Of a stretch of DNA of 64,000 nucleotides, positions 43,935-53,393 are shown one piece after another (within the stretch, counting starts at the first letter, position 1; every line of letters begins with the position of its first letter). The position numbers and the translations under genes were made by a program. The stretch is from Fischerella sp. JS2 (GTDB lineage: Bacteria; Cyanobacteriota; Cyanobacteriia; Cyanobacteriales; Nostocaceae): NCBI RefSeq assembly GCF_032393985.1, contig NZ_CP135918.1, forward strand, positions 558,001 through 622,000, read 5' to 3'. A model generated the notes under the pieces. It saw nothing but the letters and a program-made list of their open reading frames with translations, did no database searches and was not told the DNA's origin.

Positions 43935-46018
43935 AGCTCATTTCCATTAAGCTGTGTAACTTTCGCTCCTTCTATGGAAAAACCCCAGAAATCATATTTG
44001 CTCATGGAGATATTTGCAACACGACAGTAATTCATGGTAATAATGGCGCAGGTAAAACTAATTTTTTGAACGCATTTACTTGGGTATTATACGAAAAATT
44101 TAGTGCTGCTTTTGCTTCAGCAGAACAGTTAGTAAATAAGCGAGCGATCGCTGAGGCAAAAATTGGGCAACCTGTAGAATGTTGGGTAGAAATTGTCTGG
44201 GAACATGATAATAAACGTTACCGTATTAAACGTGCTTGTCGGGTTTATAAAAATGAAAGTGACTTGGAACCTGGTAAAACAGAATTGAGTATGTGGGTAG
44301 GCAGAGATGATGGCTCTTGGTATTTTGTCCCACCCAATCAAAACTTAGAAGATATTATTAATCAAATTTTACCTAACAGCTTACATCAATATTTCTTTTT
44401 TGATGGAGAGCGTATAGAACATATTGTCCGTTCTGATAAAAAGGCTGAAATTGCCGAAGCTACAAAAATTCTACTGGGAGTTGAGGTAATTAATCGCTCA
44501 ATTAGACATTTAGGCGAAGCTAAAAAAACTCTCGAAAGTGAGTTAAAAGTTATTGGTGATTCCGAAACTAAACAGCTTCTCAAACAGCAAGCTAAAATTG
44601 AGCAAGAAATTGAGCGAATTAATAAACGGCAAACAGAGATTAAACAAGAATTAGAATATCAACAAACTATTAAAAAAGAAACTAATAATCGTTTGCGAGA
44701 ACTTAGCGCTGCCAAAGAATTACAAGAAAGACGACAGGATTTAGAATCACAAAAAGCTTTAAATCAAGAAGAACTAAAAAAAAAGTGGAATGCGCTGAAA
44801 AAAACGATTTCCACACGTGGTTATACAGTCTTACTCTCAGAAACTACATCTCATTTCCGAGAAATCATTGAAGATTTTAAGCAACGAGGTGAATTAACTT
44901 CTGGCATATCGCGGGAATTCATCCATGATTTACTCGATTCTCAACATTGTATTTGTGGTACTCCATTGCATCAAGGAACTCACGCACACACAAATGTTAA
45001 AAACTTGCTAGAAAAAGCAGGTTCATCAGTGGTAGAAGAAACTGCGATTCGGATGAATGCTCAAGTTGATGAAATAGATAAACAAGCAACAGGATTTTGG
45101 GAAGAAGTTGATAGAGAACAAGCAGGAATTAATCAGTTACGACAAACTATATCTCAAATCGAAGCAGATTTAGATAACATCCAAGAAAGGTTGCGAAAAG
45201 ATCCTAGTGAAGAAATTCGTAACTTACAAAAACGCTTAGATGAAATAGAAGAAAAAATTACTGATTTAACCTTAGAACAAGGTGCTAATCAACAGCAAAT
45301 AGCCAACTACAAAACCGAAATTGAAAGCTTCAATAAACAAATTACTAGACAAAAATTTAATGAAGAACGTCAAGCCCTAGCCCAGCGCCGGATTGCTGCT
45401 ACACAAGATGCAATTGATAGATTAAATTTAGTCAAAGCACGTCAAGAACAACAATTTCGCTTGCAATTGGAAAAGCGAGTTCAAGAAATATTTAGCGAAA
45501 TCTCATTTACACCTTACATTCCTAAAATCAGCGACAAATACGAACTGATGCTAGTGGAAAAGACAGCAGGTACAGAAGCACCCGTCGCTGCTTCCACTGG
45601 CGAAAATCAAATTCTCAGCTTATCTTTTATCGGCGGTATTATCGACAGGGTAAGGGAGTGGAGTCAAAGAAAAATGTTAATGGTTCCAGATACTAGCACC
45701 TTACCGATAGTCATGGATTCACCTTTTGGTAGTTTGGATGTGATTAATCGCCGCCAGATTGCGAAGATAATTCCTAAATTAGCCAATCAATTAGTAGTGT
45801 TAGTAACTAAAACTCAATGGCGAGGTGAGGTAGAAGCAGAAATAGCCCAGAGAATTGGTAGAGAATACATCTTGGTTTACTATTCTTCTAAACCTGATTG
45901 CGAACAAGATTATATAGAATTGGGAGGAGAAAGATATCCTCTTGTTAAACAAAGCCCCAATGAATTTGAGTATACAGAAGTAATTGAGGTGAGTCGTAAC
46001 AGTGTTGCGTCACCCTGA
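43931..46018 (+). CDS. SMC/Rad50-like ATPase, DndD-type
   Basis: This 695-residue ATPase begins MKLISIKLCNFRSFYG with Walker A GNNGAGKT (residues 36-43). FFFDGERIEHI follows, as in DndD proteins. Long coiled coils flank a centre at Cys340/Cys342 (HCICGTPLH), resembling a zinc hook with C-x-C spacing. The ABC signature STGENQILSLSF (from Ser555) and Walker B LPIVMDSPFGSLD (Asp596) close the head. DndD couples ATP hydrolysis to phosphorothioate DNA modification, but no DndA, B, C or E homologue is nearby, so the function may differ. Confidence 0.82.
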   Translation: MKLISIKLCNFRSFYGKTPEIIFAHGDICNTTVIHGNNGAGKTNFLNAFTWVLYEKFSAAFASAEQLVNKRAIAEAKIGQPVECWVEIVWEHDNKRYRIKRACRVYKNESDLEPGKTELSMWVGRDDGSWYFVPPNQNLEDIINQILPNSLHQYFFFDGERIEHIVRSDKKAEIAEATKILLGVEVINRSIRHLGEAKKTLESELKVIGDSETKQLLKQQAKIEQEIERINKRQTEIKQELEYQQTIKKETNNRLRELSAAKELQERRQDLESQKALNQEELKKKWNALKKTISTRGYTVLLSETTSHFREIIEDFKQRGELTSGISREFIHDLLDSQHCICGTPLHQGTHAHTNVKNLLEKAGSSVVEETAIRMNAQVDEIDKQATGFWEEVDREQAGINQLRQTISQIEADLDNIQERLRKDPSEEIRNLQKRLDEIEEKITDLTLEQGANQQQIANYKTEIESFNKQITRQKFNEERQALAQRRIAATQDAIDRLNLVKARQEQQFRLQLEKRVQEIFSEISFTPYIPKISDKYELMLVEKTAGTEAPVAASTGENQILSLSFIGGIIDRVREWSQRKMLMVPDTSTLPIVMDSPFGSLDVINRRQIAKIIPKLANQLVVLVTKTQWRGEVEAEIAQRIGREYILVYYSSKPDCEQDYIELGGERYPLVKQSPNEFEYTEVIEVSRNSVASP

Positions 46019-46179
46019 ACTAAACAACAAAGCGGTATATGATATTTTTAAACGCAGAGGAACGCTAAGTCAACGCAGAGGAACGCAGAGTGTTTGCTAA
46101 AGAGAAGTCGCTATGAATTATGAATTAAGTAAATGTAAATCTGTGTTCATCGCCTTGCACGGTGTTCGATTTTTAAAAT

Positions 46180-46485
46180 TTAGGACTCATGCTTTGCTAG
46201 TTGTTGGAAAAATAACTGAATAGCCAAAGCTACCAAACCAATAGCAACAAGTGCAAAGACTCCAGAACCCAAAGCAGCTATACCCAAAACTAAAGTACGC
46301 ACAGCAGAGGAAATTCTCAGCACAATTACATTATCAGAATGAAGCGGCTTAGCAGCAAAACTAGTCGCGATCGCACTCATGAGAGAATAAGCAGCAAATG
46401 CCAAAGCGCCTGAAATCACAGCACCAATTAAACTACGTAAGGGAGTGGCTTTAGCTTGCGTTTGAGTCTCTTCTGGTTCACTCAT
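46180..46485 (-). CDS. Small cyanobacterial membrane protein (DUF3082-like)
   Basis: This 101-residue protein has a polar N-terminus (SEPEETQTQAKATPLRS) and two hydrophobic segments (LIGAVISGALAFAAYSLMSA; TLVLGIAALGSGVFALVAIG). I believe it belongs to the family DUF3082, which is restricted to cyanobacteria and plastids; function unknown. Its start is 305 bp from the ispG-pathway gene ispE stop side, on the same strand, so it lies downstream of ispE and may be co-transcribed (30-bp gap). Upstream of 46180 are GAACGCAGAGG repeats (46052-46090). Confidence 0.75.
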   Translation of the reverse strand: MSEPEETQTQAKATPLRSLIGAVISGALAFAAYSLMSAIATSFAAKPLHSDNVIVLRISSAVRTLVLGIAALGSGVFALVAIGLVALAIQLFFQQLAKHES

Positions 46486-46515
46486 AAAAATTACCCGACT
46501 GATAACTGATAACTG

Positions 46516-47463
46516 TTACGATGCTATCTTAATGCCGTGTGTAACAAACTCAGTCACAAACAATTCTAAATCTTCATCAGGTATTGCTTCCCTAACACGC
46601 TGCTGGACTTGTTCTGCTTGCTGCTTAGACTCGCACAGTGCAAACACACTCGGTCCAGATCCAGACATCATTGTACCTAAAACATCTTCCTGACTAGCAA
46701 ATATCTCACGCAGTTGCAGAACTTGCGGATAAGCTGGCAATACTACTTTTTCTAAATCATTGTGCAGTCTTTCGGCGATTTCTTTGACATCTTGATGCAA
46801 AATCGCTTTCACCATTCCTCCAGAATGCACAGCCTCAGCACGCGCTGTCAAACTTGCTTTATCTTTGATGTACGAACTACCAAACGAAGCCCGGTAGGTT
46901 TTATATGCCCAAGCTGTCGATACTTCTAAACTACGGTACTTTGCTAATACTATATATATATTGTTTAAACCAGCCAGAGTAGAAAGTTGTTCACCTCTAC
47001 CTGTAGCGATCGCAGTACCACCAGCCACACAAAACGGTACATCAGAACCTAAAATCGCTCCCAGATCTTCTAATTCTGACTGAGTGAGTCCCAAGTTCCA
47101 CAACAAGTCTATACCAACCAAAACGGCTGCTGCATTAGTTGAACCTCCAGCCAACCCAGCAGCAACAGGAATACGTTTAGTAATGGTAATATCTACACCA
47201 CCATACTTAGCATAAGCATCGGGAAATTCTGTTAGCATCAGTTCCGCAGCACGGTAAGCTAAATTACTCTTGTCTATTGGTACTTGCGGATGCTCACAGC
47301 GAAGGCAAATAGCATCGGTACTACCTGCATGGATATCAATTTGGTCAGCAAGGTCAATACTTTGCAGTATCATTGCTAACTCATGATAACCATCAGGACG
47401 ATCGCCTATGATTTCCAAATATAAATTTATTTTGGCAGGAGCAATGAGAGTATAGCTACGCAT
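46516..47463 (-). CDS. ispE: 4-diphosphocytidyl-2-C-methyl-D-erythritol kinase
   Basis: This 315-residue GHMP-family kinase phosphorylates CDP-ME in the MEP isoprenoid pathway. SYTLIAPAKINLYLEI is the N-terminal substrate segment, IPVAAGLAGGSTNAAAVL the ATP loop, and GTMMSGSGPSVFAL the third GHMP motif. The ATG at 47463 is chosen: the longer frame starts in a CCCCACTCCCC repeat and gives the artefact PFPCPPCPPTPPTLP. Confidence 0.95.
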   Translation of the reverse strand: MRSYTLIAPAKINLYLEIIGDRPDGYHELAMILQSIDLADQIDIHAGSTDAICLRCEHPQVPIDKSNLAYRAAELMLTEFPDAYAKYGGVDITITKRIPVAAGLAGGSTNAAAVLVGIDLLWNLGLTQSELEDLGAILGSDVPFCVAGGTAIATGRGEQLSTLAGLNNIYIVLAKYRSLEVSTAWAYKTYRASFGSSYIKDKASLTARAEAVHSGGMVKAILHQDVKEIAERLHNDLEKVVLPAYPQVLQLREIFASQEDVLGTMMSGSGPSVFALCESKQQAEQVQQRVREAIPDEDLELFVTEFVTHGIKIAS

Positions 47464-47597
47464 TTTCGGAGATGGGGAGACGGGGAGAGTAGGGGGAGTG
47501 GGGGGACAAGGGGGACAAGGGAAAGGGAAAAAGCTAATGACCAATGACCATTGACCATTGACAACTAACTACTAACTATTAACCACTAACTATTAAT

Positions 47598-47628
47598 GTA
47601 CAGACGCGATGTTCCTCACGTCTCTAAC
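47598..47628. repeat. Dispersed 30-bp hairpin repeat (GTACAGACGCG family)
   Basis: GTACAGACGCGATGTTCCTC is followed by the degenerate arm ACGTCTCTAAC. Its last bases overlap the 3' end of rsmA (stop at 47624-47626), so the repeat forms part of that gene's end. Confidence 0.7.
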
Positions 47629-48442
47629 TATTAACCTCTAATTGATTACTTAAGGCAACCCATTGCCTTATGCTAAGTTCTTCAGCACGAGCTTGAGGAT
47701 TTACTTCTAATTGTTCCAGTAATTGAGTCAAGCGATCGCGTTCTACTATTGATTGCAAATTATTTCGTAACATTTTACGCTTTGCTCCAAAACCCAATTT
47801 TACCAAACTCTCTAGTTTTCGAGGATCTTGGGCTGCGGGTTCAATTTTTCTGGGTATTAATCGCACTACCGCAGAGTCTACCTTCGGCGGTGGGTAAAAT
47901 GCCTTTGCTGGCACAATACTAATCAATTCACACTCGGCTAAATATTGTACCCGCACTGTTAACGCCCCACATGCTTTTGACCCTGGTTTAGCTATGAGTC
48001 TTTCTGCTACTTCTTTTTGTACCAACAGAACAATTAAATCATATGGTTCTGGATTGGGGTTAGCAATTGTACCCAGAAGTTTTTCGATAATTGGCCCGGT
48101 GATATTGTAGGGAATATTAGCAACAACTTTATTGGGGTTTTGGAAAGCTGAATAGCCTTCTAGTAAAGATGGTACATCCAACTCTAAAAAATCTCCTTGT
48201 AGAAGCAAGAAATTTTCGCGCTTACCCAATTCTTTAGCCAAATGCTCGCACAAGTCGCGGTCAATTTCTACTGCAACTAAAGATTGTACTAAGGGTAATA
48301 CACGGCGAGTCAAAATGCCAGTACCGGGGCCTATTTCTAAGATACGATCGCCCTGTTTTAATTTTGCGGCTTGAATAATTTCTGCAAGTGCCTTTTCACT
48401 TTTGAGCCAATGTTGAGCAAATACTTTGCGCGGTCGTACCAT
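47624..48442 (-). CDS. rsmA: 16S rRNA dimethyladenosine transferase (RsmA/KsgA)
   Basis: This 272-residue methyltransferase dimethylates two adjacent adenosines near the 3' end of 16S rRNA. RKVFAQHWLKSEKALAEII is the N-terminal segment, ILEIGPGTGILTRRVL the SAM-binding motif I, and KVVANIPYNITGPI the NIPY catalytic motif IV. It lies 160 bp upstream of ispE on the same strand, an arrangement common in bacteria, but repeat sequence fills the gap here. Confidence 0.96.
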   Translation of the reverse strand: MVRPRKVFAQHWLKSEKALAEIIQAAKLKQGDRILEIGPGTGILTRRVLPLVQSLVAVEIDRDLCEHLAKELGKRENFLLLQGDFLELDVPSLLEGYSAFQNPNKVVANIPYNITGPIIEKLLGTIANPNPEPYDLIVLLVQKEVAERLIAKPGSKACGALTVRVQYLAECELISIVPAKAFYPPPKVDSAVVRLIPRKIEPAAQDPRKLESLVKLGFGAKRKMLRNNLQSIVERDRLTQLLEQLEVNPQARAEELSIRQWVALSNQLEVNS

Positions 48443-48735
48443 TTATTTTACTCTTTGTACCGTATTTTTGATTCGATAGGCGTGTTAGCAACAGCGTAAC
48501 GCACCTACACCAATTATGCTTAGCGATCGCACTTGTAGCAAAAGCTATTAAAGATTTGCCAGTATTGTTTCAGATTGGTGAATTGTAATAAATATTTATT
48601 GAATTGATATTAGATTGACCAATATTTTAATTGTAAATATACTCTGCTGATTTTCTCTGCAAAATTATACATGAGCTAGCCTAAAATTAGGAATAAATTA
48701 CTATTTCATCTGTCTCAATACAGGGGTGTAGCACT
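48443..48735. other. Intergenic region between divergent genes
   Basis: It holds GTGTTAGCAACAGCGTAACG (48482-48501), a unit also seen in altered form at 4650 and 49001, one HIP1 site and AT-rich sequence. No gene is seen. GGGGTGTAG before 48736 may serve as ribosome site for the next gene. Confidence 0.45.
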
Positions 48736-48948
48736 ATGAAAACAATCAAAGTAGAAACAACAGATGGCCATAGCGTTGAAATTAATCCTGATTCAATTTC
48801 TGAAATCGTAGAAATAGAAAAAGAAGACCCAGGTTTTTTAGGAATATTTGGAGGGCATGATGCCAAATATCAAGTCAACATGATTGATGGTAAGAATTAT
48901 GAGATTGAGCAGCAAGAGCATGACAAATTACAGCAACAGATGAGTTAA
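48736..48948 (+). CDS. Small hypothetical protein
   Basis: This 70-residue acidic protein (MKTIKVETTDGHSVEINPDS) has two strand-rich halves separated by DPGFLGIFGGHDAKYQVNMI. There is no signal peptide. The pattern looks like a small beta-barrel or SH3-like domain, which is a guess. It stands alone. Confidence 0.65.
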   Translation: MKTIKVETTDGHSVEINPDSISEIVEIEKEDPGFLGIFGGHDAKYQVNMIDGKNYEIEQQEHDKLQQQMS

Positions 48949-49503
48949 TTATTGTGAGGAGATACCTTAACATTTTGAGAAAATTAGCATTTATGAAGAT
49001 GCGTTACGTTAGCACTAACGTAACGCAATATTATTAGTGTATAAAGATGTAAAGATCGCAATACTATTTGAGTTGTGAAAATTCACGGTGTCCACATCCC
49101 TGACTTCTGATATTGAAAAATCAACACTACAATTAATTTGGCTATATATTTTCCCAGAGAAAACTTGAAAATACTATTTTACTTTCAGTATAATTACCCT
49201 AGTAAAAATCATACATTGATAAAACTAACAATTCATCACTTTTTATATAAAAAATCTATATTCATGATTATTTAAATAAATAATTACAGAATAATTAATG
49301 CATGGAAATGACGCTAAATTGAATACTACAAACTGCTCCAGCTACCACGCAAAGGTATTAACTGTCTATCATTCTGACTCACAGGCATCTAATGCAAGCG
49401 ACTATCTCACACATAACCATCAGCACAATCAATCACTAGATGGTTGCTGTTATCTTCACAATTTGTTACAAAAATACAAAGAACTTCTAGAGACATCAAC
49501 CCA
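48949..49503. other. Intergenic region with a perfect 26-bp palindrome
   Basis: 49001-49026 reads GCGTTACGTTAG, CA, CTAACGTAACGC, a 12-bp perfect stem over two bases. The remainder is AT-rich. A frame of 76 codons at 49298-49528 lacks a ribosome site, overlaps the next gene and looks accidental, although its composition is not absurd. Confidence 0.6.
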
Positions 49504-50298
49504 ATGTTCGGCGGACTTACTGGTTTAACAAATCCAAAAGGCACAGACTGGGGAGAACAGATGCTCAATACTGTTGCTACCCAAACAATTCGCCACCTGT
49601 TCACCAAAAGCGAGTCAGTAGAAGTCTTTGTCCGCTGTCACCCTTCCAGCAAGCTATTGCAAGGCAGTATTGATAGCTTCACAATGAAAGGCCGGGGCTT
49701 GGTTATCCGTAGAGATTTTGCTGCTGAAGAAATTTTTATAGAAACCGATGCTGTCGCTATTGACTTTAGCTCTGTTTTAAGTGGCAAACTGCGTTTGAGA
49801 CAACCGACACAAGCGATCGCTCAAGTTGTATTGACACAAGCAGGTATCAACCAAGCATTCAAAGCAGAACTAGTCACAAAGCGATTGTTGAACCAATCCT
49901 TACCTGCTTTGACTGCATTATCTGGTGGTAAGCCAGTCTCTTTCAATGAAGTTCAAGTAGAACTATTGCCGGAAAATCGCCTGCGAATTTTGGCAAAAGC
50001 AGATTTAAACAACGGTGAACTCGTACCCATGAGTATGACTGTAGCTGTGGGTATTGAAAGGCGACGGCGTATTTCTTTTACCAATCCAGAAATTGAGCTT
50101 GAACACGTACCAGAAGCACAGCGAGAACTTTCCCAAAACTTGAGTATGGCCTTAGTCGAAATTCTGGATAACATGGTTGATTTGGATCGCTTTGACTTGG
50201 ATGGAGTCAAGATGCGGTTGAATCGCTTAGAAACCGAAGGAAAAAGATTAATTTTCAGTGGATATGCGGAGATTGAGCGTATACCTCGGAGTGGATAA
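49504..50298 (+). CDS. DUF2993-family protein
   Basis: This 264-residue protein begins MFGGLTGLTNPKGTDWGEQML and has the DUF2993 pattern: a helical start, then a long series of amphipathic beta strands (VEVFVRCHPSSKLLQGSIDS, MKGRGLVIRRDFAAEEIFIE, LPENRLRILAKADLNNGELV). Related proteins (LmeA in actinobacteria) bind lipids in the cell envelope; cyanobacterial members are uncharacterised. The ATG at 49504 is chosen by this N-terminus. No signal peptide is present. Confidence 0.8.
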   Translation: MFGGLTGLTNPKGTDWGEQMLNTVATQTIRHLFTKSESVEVFVRCHPSSKLLQGSIDSFTMKGRGLVIRRDFAAEEIFIETDAVAIDFSSVLSGKLRLRQPTQAIAQVVLTQAGINQAFKAELVTKRLLNQSLPALTALSGGKPVSFNEVQVELLPENRLRILAKADLNNGELVPMSMTVAVGIERRRRISFTNPEIELEHVPEAQRELSQNLSMALVEILDNMVDLDRFDLDGVKMRLNRLETEGKRLIFSGYAEIERIPRSG

Positions 50299-50316
50299 TG
50301 ATTTTGAATTTTTATT

Positions 50317-50493
50317 TTATGGAGCTAGTCTTTTTCTAAGCTCTGCCTCTAGTTGTTCATCAGTACTGACCACTACCCGCCCTGGCTTGGCTCTTATGAT
50401 GCTGAGGAAATGCTGAAATGCTTCTTCATCTTGAGGATTGGCTTTGACATATTCCCGTAGTTCTTTCTCTGACAAATTTAAATAGTCGTTCAT
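50317..50493 (-). CDS. Small DUF6887-like protein, second gene of a two-gene cassette
   Basis: This 58-residue protein (MNDYLNLSEKELREYVKANP, then DEEAFQHFLSIIRAKPGRVV) has the pattern of a small cyanobacterial family I recall as DUF6887: helical start with ELxxYxKxNPxDExAF and a basic turn. Its ATG overlaps the TGA of the upstream partner gene (GATGA). The pair recurs in cyanobacteria, which suggests a functional unit such as toxin-antitoxin, not demonstrated. Confidence 0.75.
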   Translation of the reverse strand: MNDYLNLSEKELREYVKANPQDEEAFQHFLSIIRAKPGRVVVSTDEQLEAELRKRLAP

Positions 50494-50666
50494 CCTATGA
50501 TCTCCTCTCCATTACTAAGAATTTCTACTTGGATGGTTTCCCCAATTCAAACTACGATTCTGCCTGTTCTTTGATCAAATCTAACTAATTCTATATTCCG
50601 TAGCAGGTTGCTTGTGCGAACGCATAATCGGAAAAAAGCTTTAAGTTGGTCGATGGTCGGTTCCAT
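50490..50666 (-). pseudogene. DUF6888-like small gene with an in-frame TGA
   Basis: From ATG at 50666 the frame reads MEPTIDQLKAFFRLCVRTSN, LLRNIELVRFDQRTGRIVV, then TGA (50547-50549), then IGETIQVEILSNGEEIIG and a stop at 50490. Relatives that I recall as DUF6888 have an ordinary residue, often aromatic, at that point, so a TGG-to-TGA change is likely. The protein is truncated to 39 of 58 residues. The bases after the stop still match the family, so the mutation is recent or the DNA call needs checking. Confidence 0.7.
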
Positions 50667-50797
50667 TATTTCCTAAAAACTTATGTTTTTGATGTTTTAG
50701 TGTACTTGTAAACTTAAGAATCACTCTAGCTTTAGCCAGGTGAGTGTCAATTGGATATAATATTGACTCGATTATTTGTTTTTGACTGGAGAAGCTG

Positions 50798-52000
50798 ATG
50801 AGTCGTGCCAAAAAGGTTGTCCTGGCATATTCTGGCGGAGTAGATACATCGGTGTGCATTCCCTACCTCAAGCATGAGTGGGGCGTAGAAGAAGTAATTG
50901 CCCTCGCAGCAGACTTGGGCCAGGGAGATGAATTAGAACCAGTCCGAGAAAAAGCCCTAAAATCAGGTGCGAGTGAGTCATTAGTGGCAGATGTCAAAGA
51001 CACTTTTGTAAAAGATTATGCATTTCCTGCCATTCAAGCCAATGCGCTTTACGAAAATCGTTATCCTCTGGCAACAGCCTTAGCCCGTCCCTTAATTGCT
51101 AAGGTTTTGGTAGAAACAGCAGAAATATACGGTGCTGATGCGATCGCTCACGGCTGTACTGGTAAAGGTAACGATCAGGTGCGTTTTGATGTATCTGTTG
51201 CAGCCCTTAACCCCAATCTGAAAATTCTTGCACCTGCACGAGAATGGGGTATGAGTCGTGAAGAAACTATTGCCTACGGAGAAAAGTTTGGCATTCCTGC
51301 ACCTGTGAAAAAGTCTTCTCCTTACAGTATTGACCGCAATTTACTTGGTCGGAGTATCGAAGCAGGTATTCTGGAAGATCCCATAATGGAACCACCAGAA
51401 GAAATTTATTTATTGACAAAAGCGATCGCTGATACTTCTAACGAACCAGAATATATTGAAATTGGTTTTACTAGAGGTATTCCTACCAGCCTCAACGGTG
51501 AAACAAAAAGACCCATTGAATTAATCGAACAACTCAACCAAGTTGCAGGAAATCACGGTGTTGGGCGCATCGACATGATCGAAAATCGTTTGGTAGGAAT
51601 TAAATCACGGGAAATCTACGAATCTCCCGCAATGGTGATATTAATTCAAGCCCATCGTGATTTAGAAAGTCTGACTCTCACAGCAGATGTTACCCATTAC
51701 AAGCGGGGTATTGAAGAAACTTACAGCCAAATGATTTACAACGGCTTGTGGTACAGCCCCCTGAAAGCAGCCCTAGATGCTTTTATTCAAAAAACCCAAG
51801 AGCAAGTGTCTGGAACAATTCGGGTGAAGTTATTTAAGGGTAACGCTACCATCGTTGGGCGTCATTCGGAAAATTCTTTGTACACTCCTGACCTGGCAAC
51901 TTACGGAGCCGATGACAAATTTGATCATAAGGCAGCGGAAGGCTTCATTTACGTTTGGGGTCTGCCAACTCGGATTTGGGCACAGCACATTCGGGGATAG
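50798..52000 (+). CDS. argG: Argininosuccinate synthase
   Basis: This 400-residue ligase condenses citrulline and aspartate with ATP in arginine synthesis. [20 protein letters not shown] is the PP-loop ATP motif, [14 protein letters not shown] the citrulline/aspartate region, and [15 protein letters not shown] a further family block. GGAGAAGCTG precedes the ATG. The gene is single, flanked by the small-gene cassette and repeats. Confidence 0.97.
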   Translation: MSRAKKVVLAYSGGVDTSVCIPYLKHEWGVEEVIALAADLGQGDELEPVREKALKSGASESLVADVKDTFVKDYAFPAIQANALYENRYPLATALARPLIAKVLVETAEIYGADAIAHGCTGKGNDQVRFDVSVAALNPNLKILAPAREWGMSREETIAYGEKFGIPAPVKKSSPYSIDRNLLGRSIEAGILEDPIMEPPEEIYLLTKAIADTSNEPEYIEIGFTRGIPTSLNGETKRPIELIEQLNQVAGNHGVGRIDMIENRLVGIKSREIYESPAMVILIQAHRDLESLTLTADVTHYKRGIEETYSQMIYNGLWYSPLKAALDAFIQKTQEQVSGTIRVKLFKGNATIVGRHSENSLYTPDLATYGADDKFDHKAAEGFIYVWGLPTRIWAQHIRG

Positions 52001-52126
52001 GGGATCGGGGAAAGAAAGGGGATAAGGAGGACAAGGAGGACAAGGGGAATTAGTTACTGTTATATATATATTATTCTCCTCACACTCCTCACACTCCTCA
52101 CACTCCTCACACTCCCCATCACTCCA
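52001..52126. repeat. Tandem repeats after argG
   Basis: GGAGGACAA units (52025-52046) precede four exact copies of the nonamer CTCCTCACA (52076-52111). TATATATATA stands between them. Frames through this stretch are not genes. Confidence 0.8.
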
Positions 52127-52756
52127 TCACTCTCCTGCTGGGTTATTAGCTTGTCTAGCCTCTAACCACAAGGGAATAATGATAAAAGCTGCAAGAATTA
52201 GTAAGGCAGCGATCGCGAATTTACTTACCCAAGCAACTAACTGTTCTAAAGAGACGACTGTACCAGCAAAGAATGATAGTGTCACCATCACACTAGCCCA
52301 TGCAGTTGCCCCTAATATGTTATAAAAACAGAATTTTCCAAAAGGCATTTCAGCTATACCAGCCATAGGTGCAGCAAAAATTCTCAATAAGGCTAAGAAA
52401 CGCCCAAAAAAGACTGCTTTTGCTGCATTTTCACTAAACTGCTCTTTTATACTCAATAGTCGGGCTTCAGAGAATCGAAACAGGCTGCCAAGCCGCACTA
52501 GCATTGGCCAACCGCCAGTTCTACCAATCCAATAACCGCAAATACCACCAATCACTGCTCCCGTAACAGCATCACCTAGAACTAGCCAGTAACTTAATTC
52601 ATGACTACCAGCTAGGAACCCACCGACTAGGGTTACGGTTTCACCAGGAATGGGAATGCCCAAGTTCTCTAACAATATTCCGAAAAAAATTGCCCAGTAT
52701 CCATATTCATGAGCAATCCTTTGGATATTTTCTAACGAGATAAATTCCAAAGACAT
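52127..52756 (-). CDS. DedA-family membrane protein (VTT domain)
   Basis: This 209-residue protein has five to six hydrophobic segments and DedA hallmarks: IFFGILLENLGIPIPGETVTL with the conserved Glu, GGICGYWIGRTGGWP and FGRFLALLRIFAAPMAGIAEM. DedA/VTT proteins translocate or scramble lipids (in bacteria, undecaprenyl phosphate or phosphatidylethanolamine). It converges on argG with the repeats between. Confidence 0.92.
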   Translation of the reverse strand: MSLEFISLENIQRIAHEYGYWAIFFGILLENLGIPIPGETVTLVGGFLAGSHELSYWLVLGDAVTGAVIGGICGYWIGRTGGWPMLVRLGSLFRFSEARLLSIKEQFSENAAKAVFFGRFLALLRIFAAPMAGIAEMPFGKFCFYNILGATAWASVMVTLSFFAGTVVSLEQLVAWVSKFAIAALLILAAFIIIPLWLEARQANNPAGE

Positions 52757-53393
52757 TCAGCACCGCAGCCTTTACAAATGTTTACTTTTACTATATATTG
52801 GCTTGTTTTTTGATGCTGTGTCAATCGAGCCTTTAAGAATCACATAAACTTTAGTCAAGTATCTGTAAAACTTAAAAATTTTTATCAAACTCATCAGTCA
52901 AGACATAGATAATATCCAAATCTTAATAAAATCACAGGATAGAAATGCTACAAAATAATTATGATATTTTCTGATCAAGTCTGCTTAAAAGCTTGAATTA
53001 TTAGGAGTTTTTTAAAAATTTATTTTTTACCTAGAAATATATTAGTATTTGTTTTGACGCAAATAGACATAATTTCTGTAGATTAACTATATACCACATC
53101 AGTACACCTACTGAAATTCAGCGAAAACTTTTTATTAAAAATTTATAAACAACCAGGTTAAATATAAAAATTTTGTAAAAGATACGAATACTACTGAAAT
53201 TCTCAGATGCTTATGCCTATATTGGGAAAGTTAAGACAAAATTATACGGCATGAATACTGAAAAAAATCGTCTCAACCGTACTGCTGTAAGTTACCAAAT
53301 TTTTGGATAAACAATATTTTTACGGTTGTCAAGAAAGCAGTTTTTATGCCTGTTTTTTGTTTTCTTATTGATTCAATTACCCAAAGAACATTT
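52757..53393. other. AT-rich intergenic region between divergent genes
   Basis: These 637 bases contain no recognisable gene or RNA. The composition is strongly A/T-rich as in 10441-12223. Promoters of DedA and of the STAS gene should lie here; I cannot name boxes with confidence. An ATG at 53346 gives the STAS protein 16 more residues (MPVFCFLIDSITQRTF) but is less likely than 53394. Confidence 0.5.

Noticed and set aside
41977-46018. Complete Dnd phosphorothioation operon
   Set aside because: Only helicase- and DndD-like genes are present; no DndA, B, C or E homologue lies within the window.
47464-47544. 27-residue N-terminal extension of IspE
   Set aside because: The residues PFPCPPCPPTPPTLP come from an intergenic repeat; MRSYTLIAPAKIN is the normal start.
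49298-49528. 76-codon frame ahead of the DUF2993 gene
   Set aside because: It has no ribosome site, overlaps the next gene in another frame and shows no family pattern.
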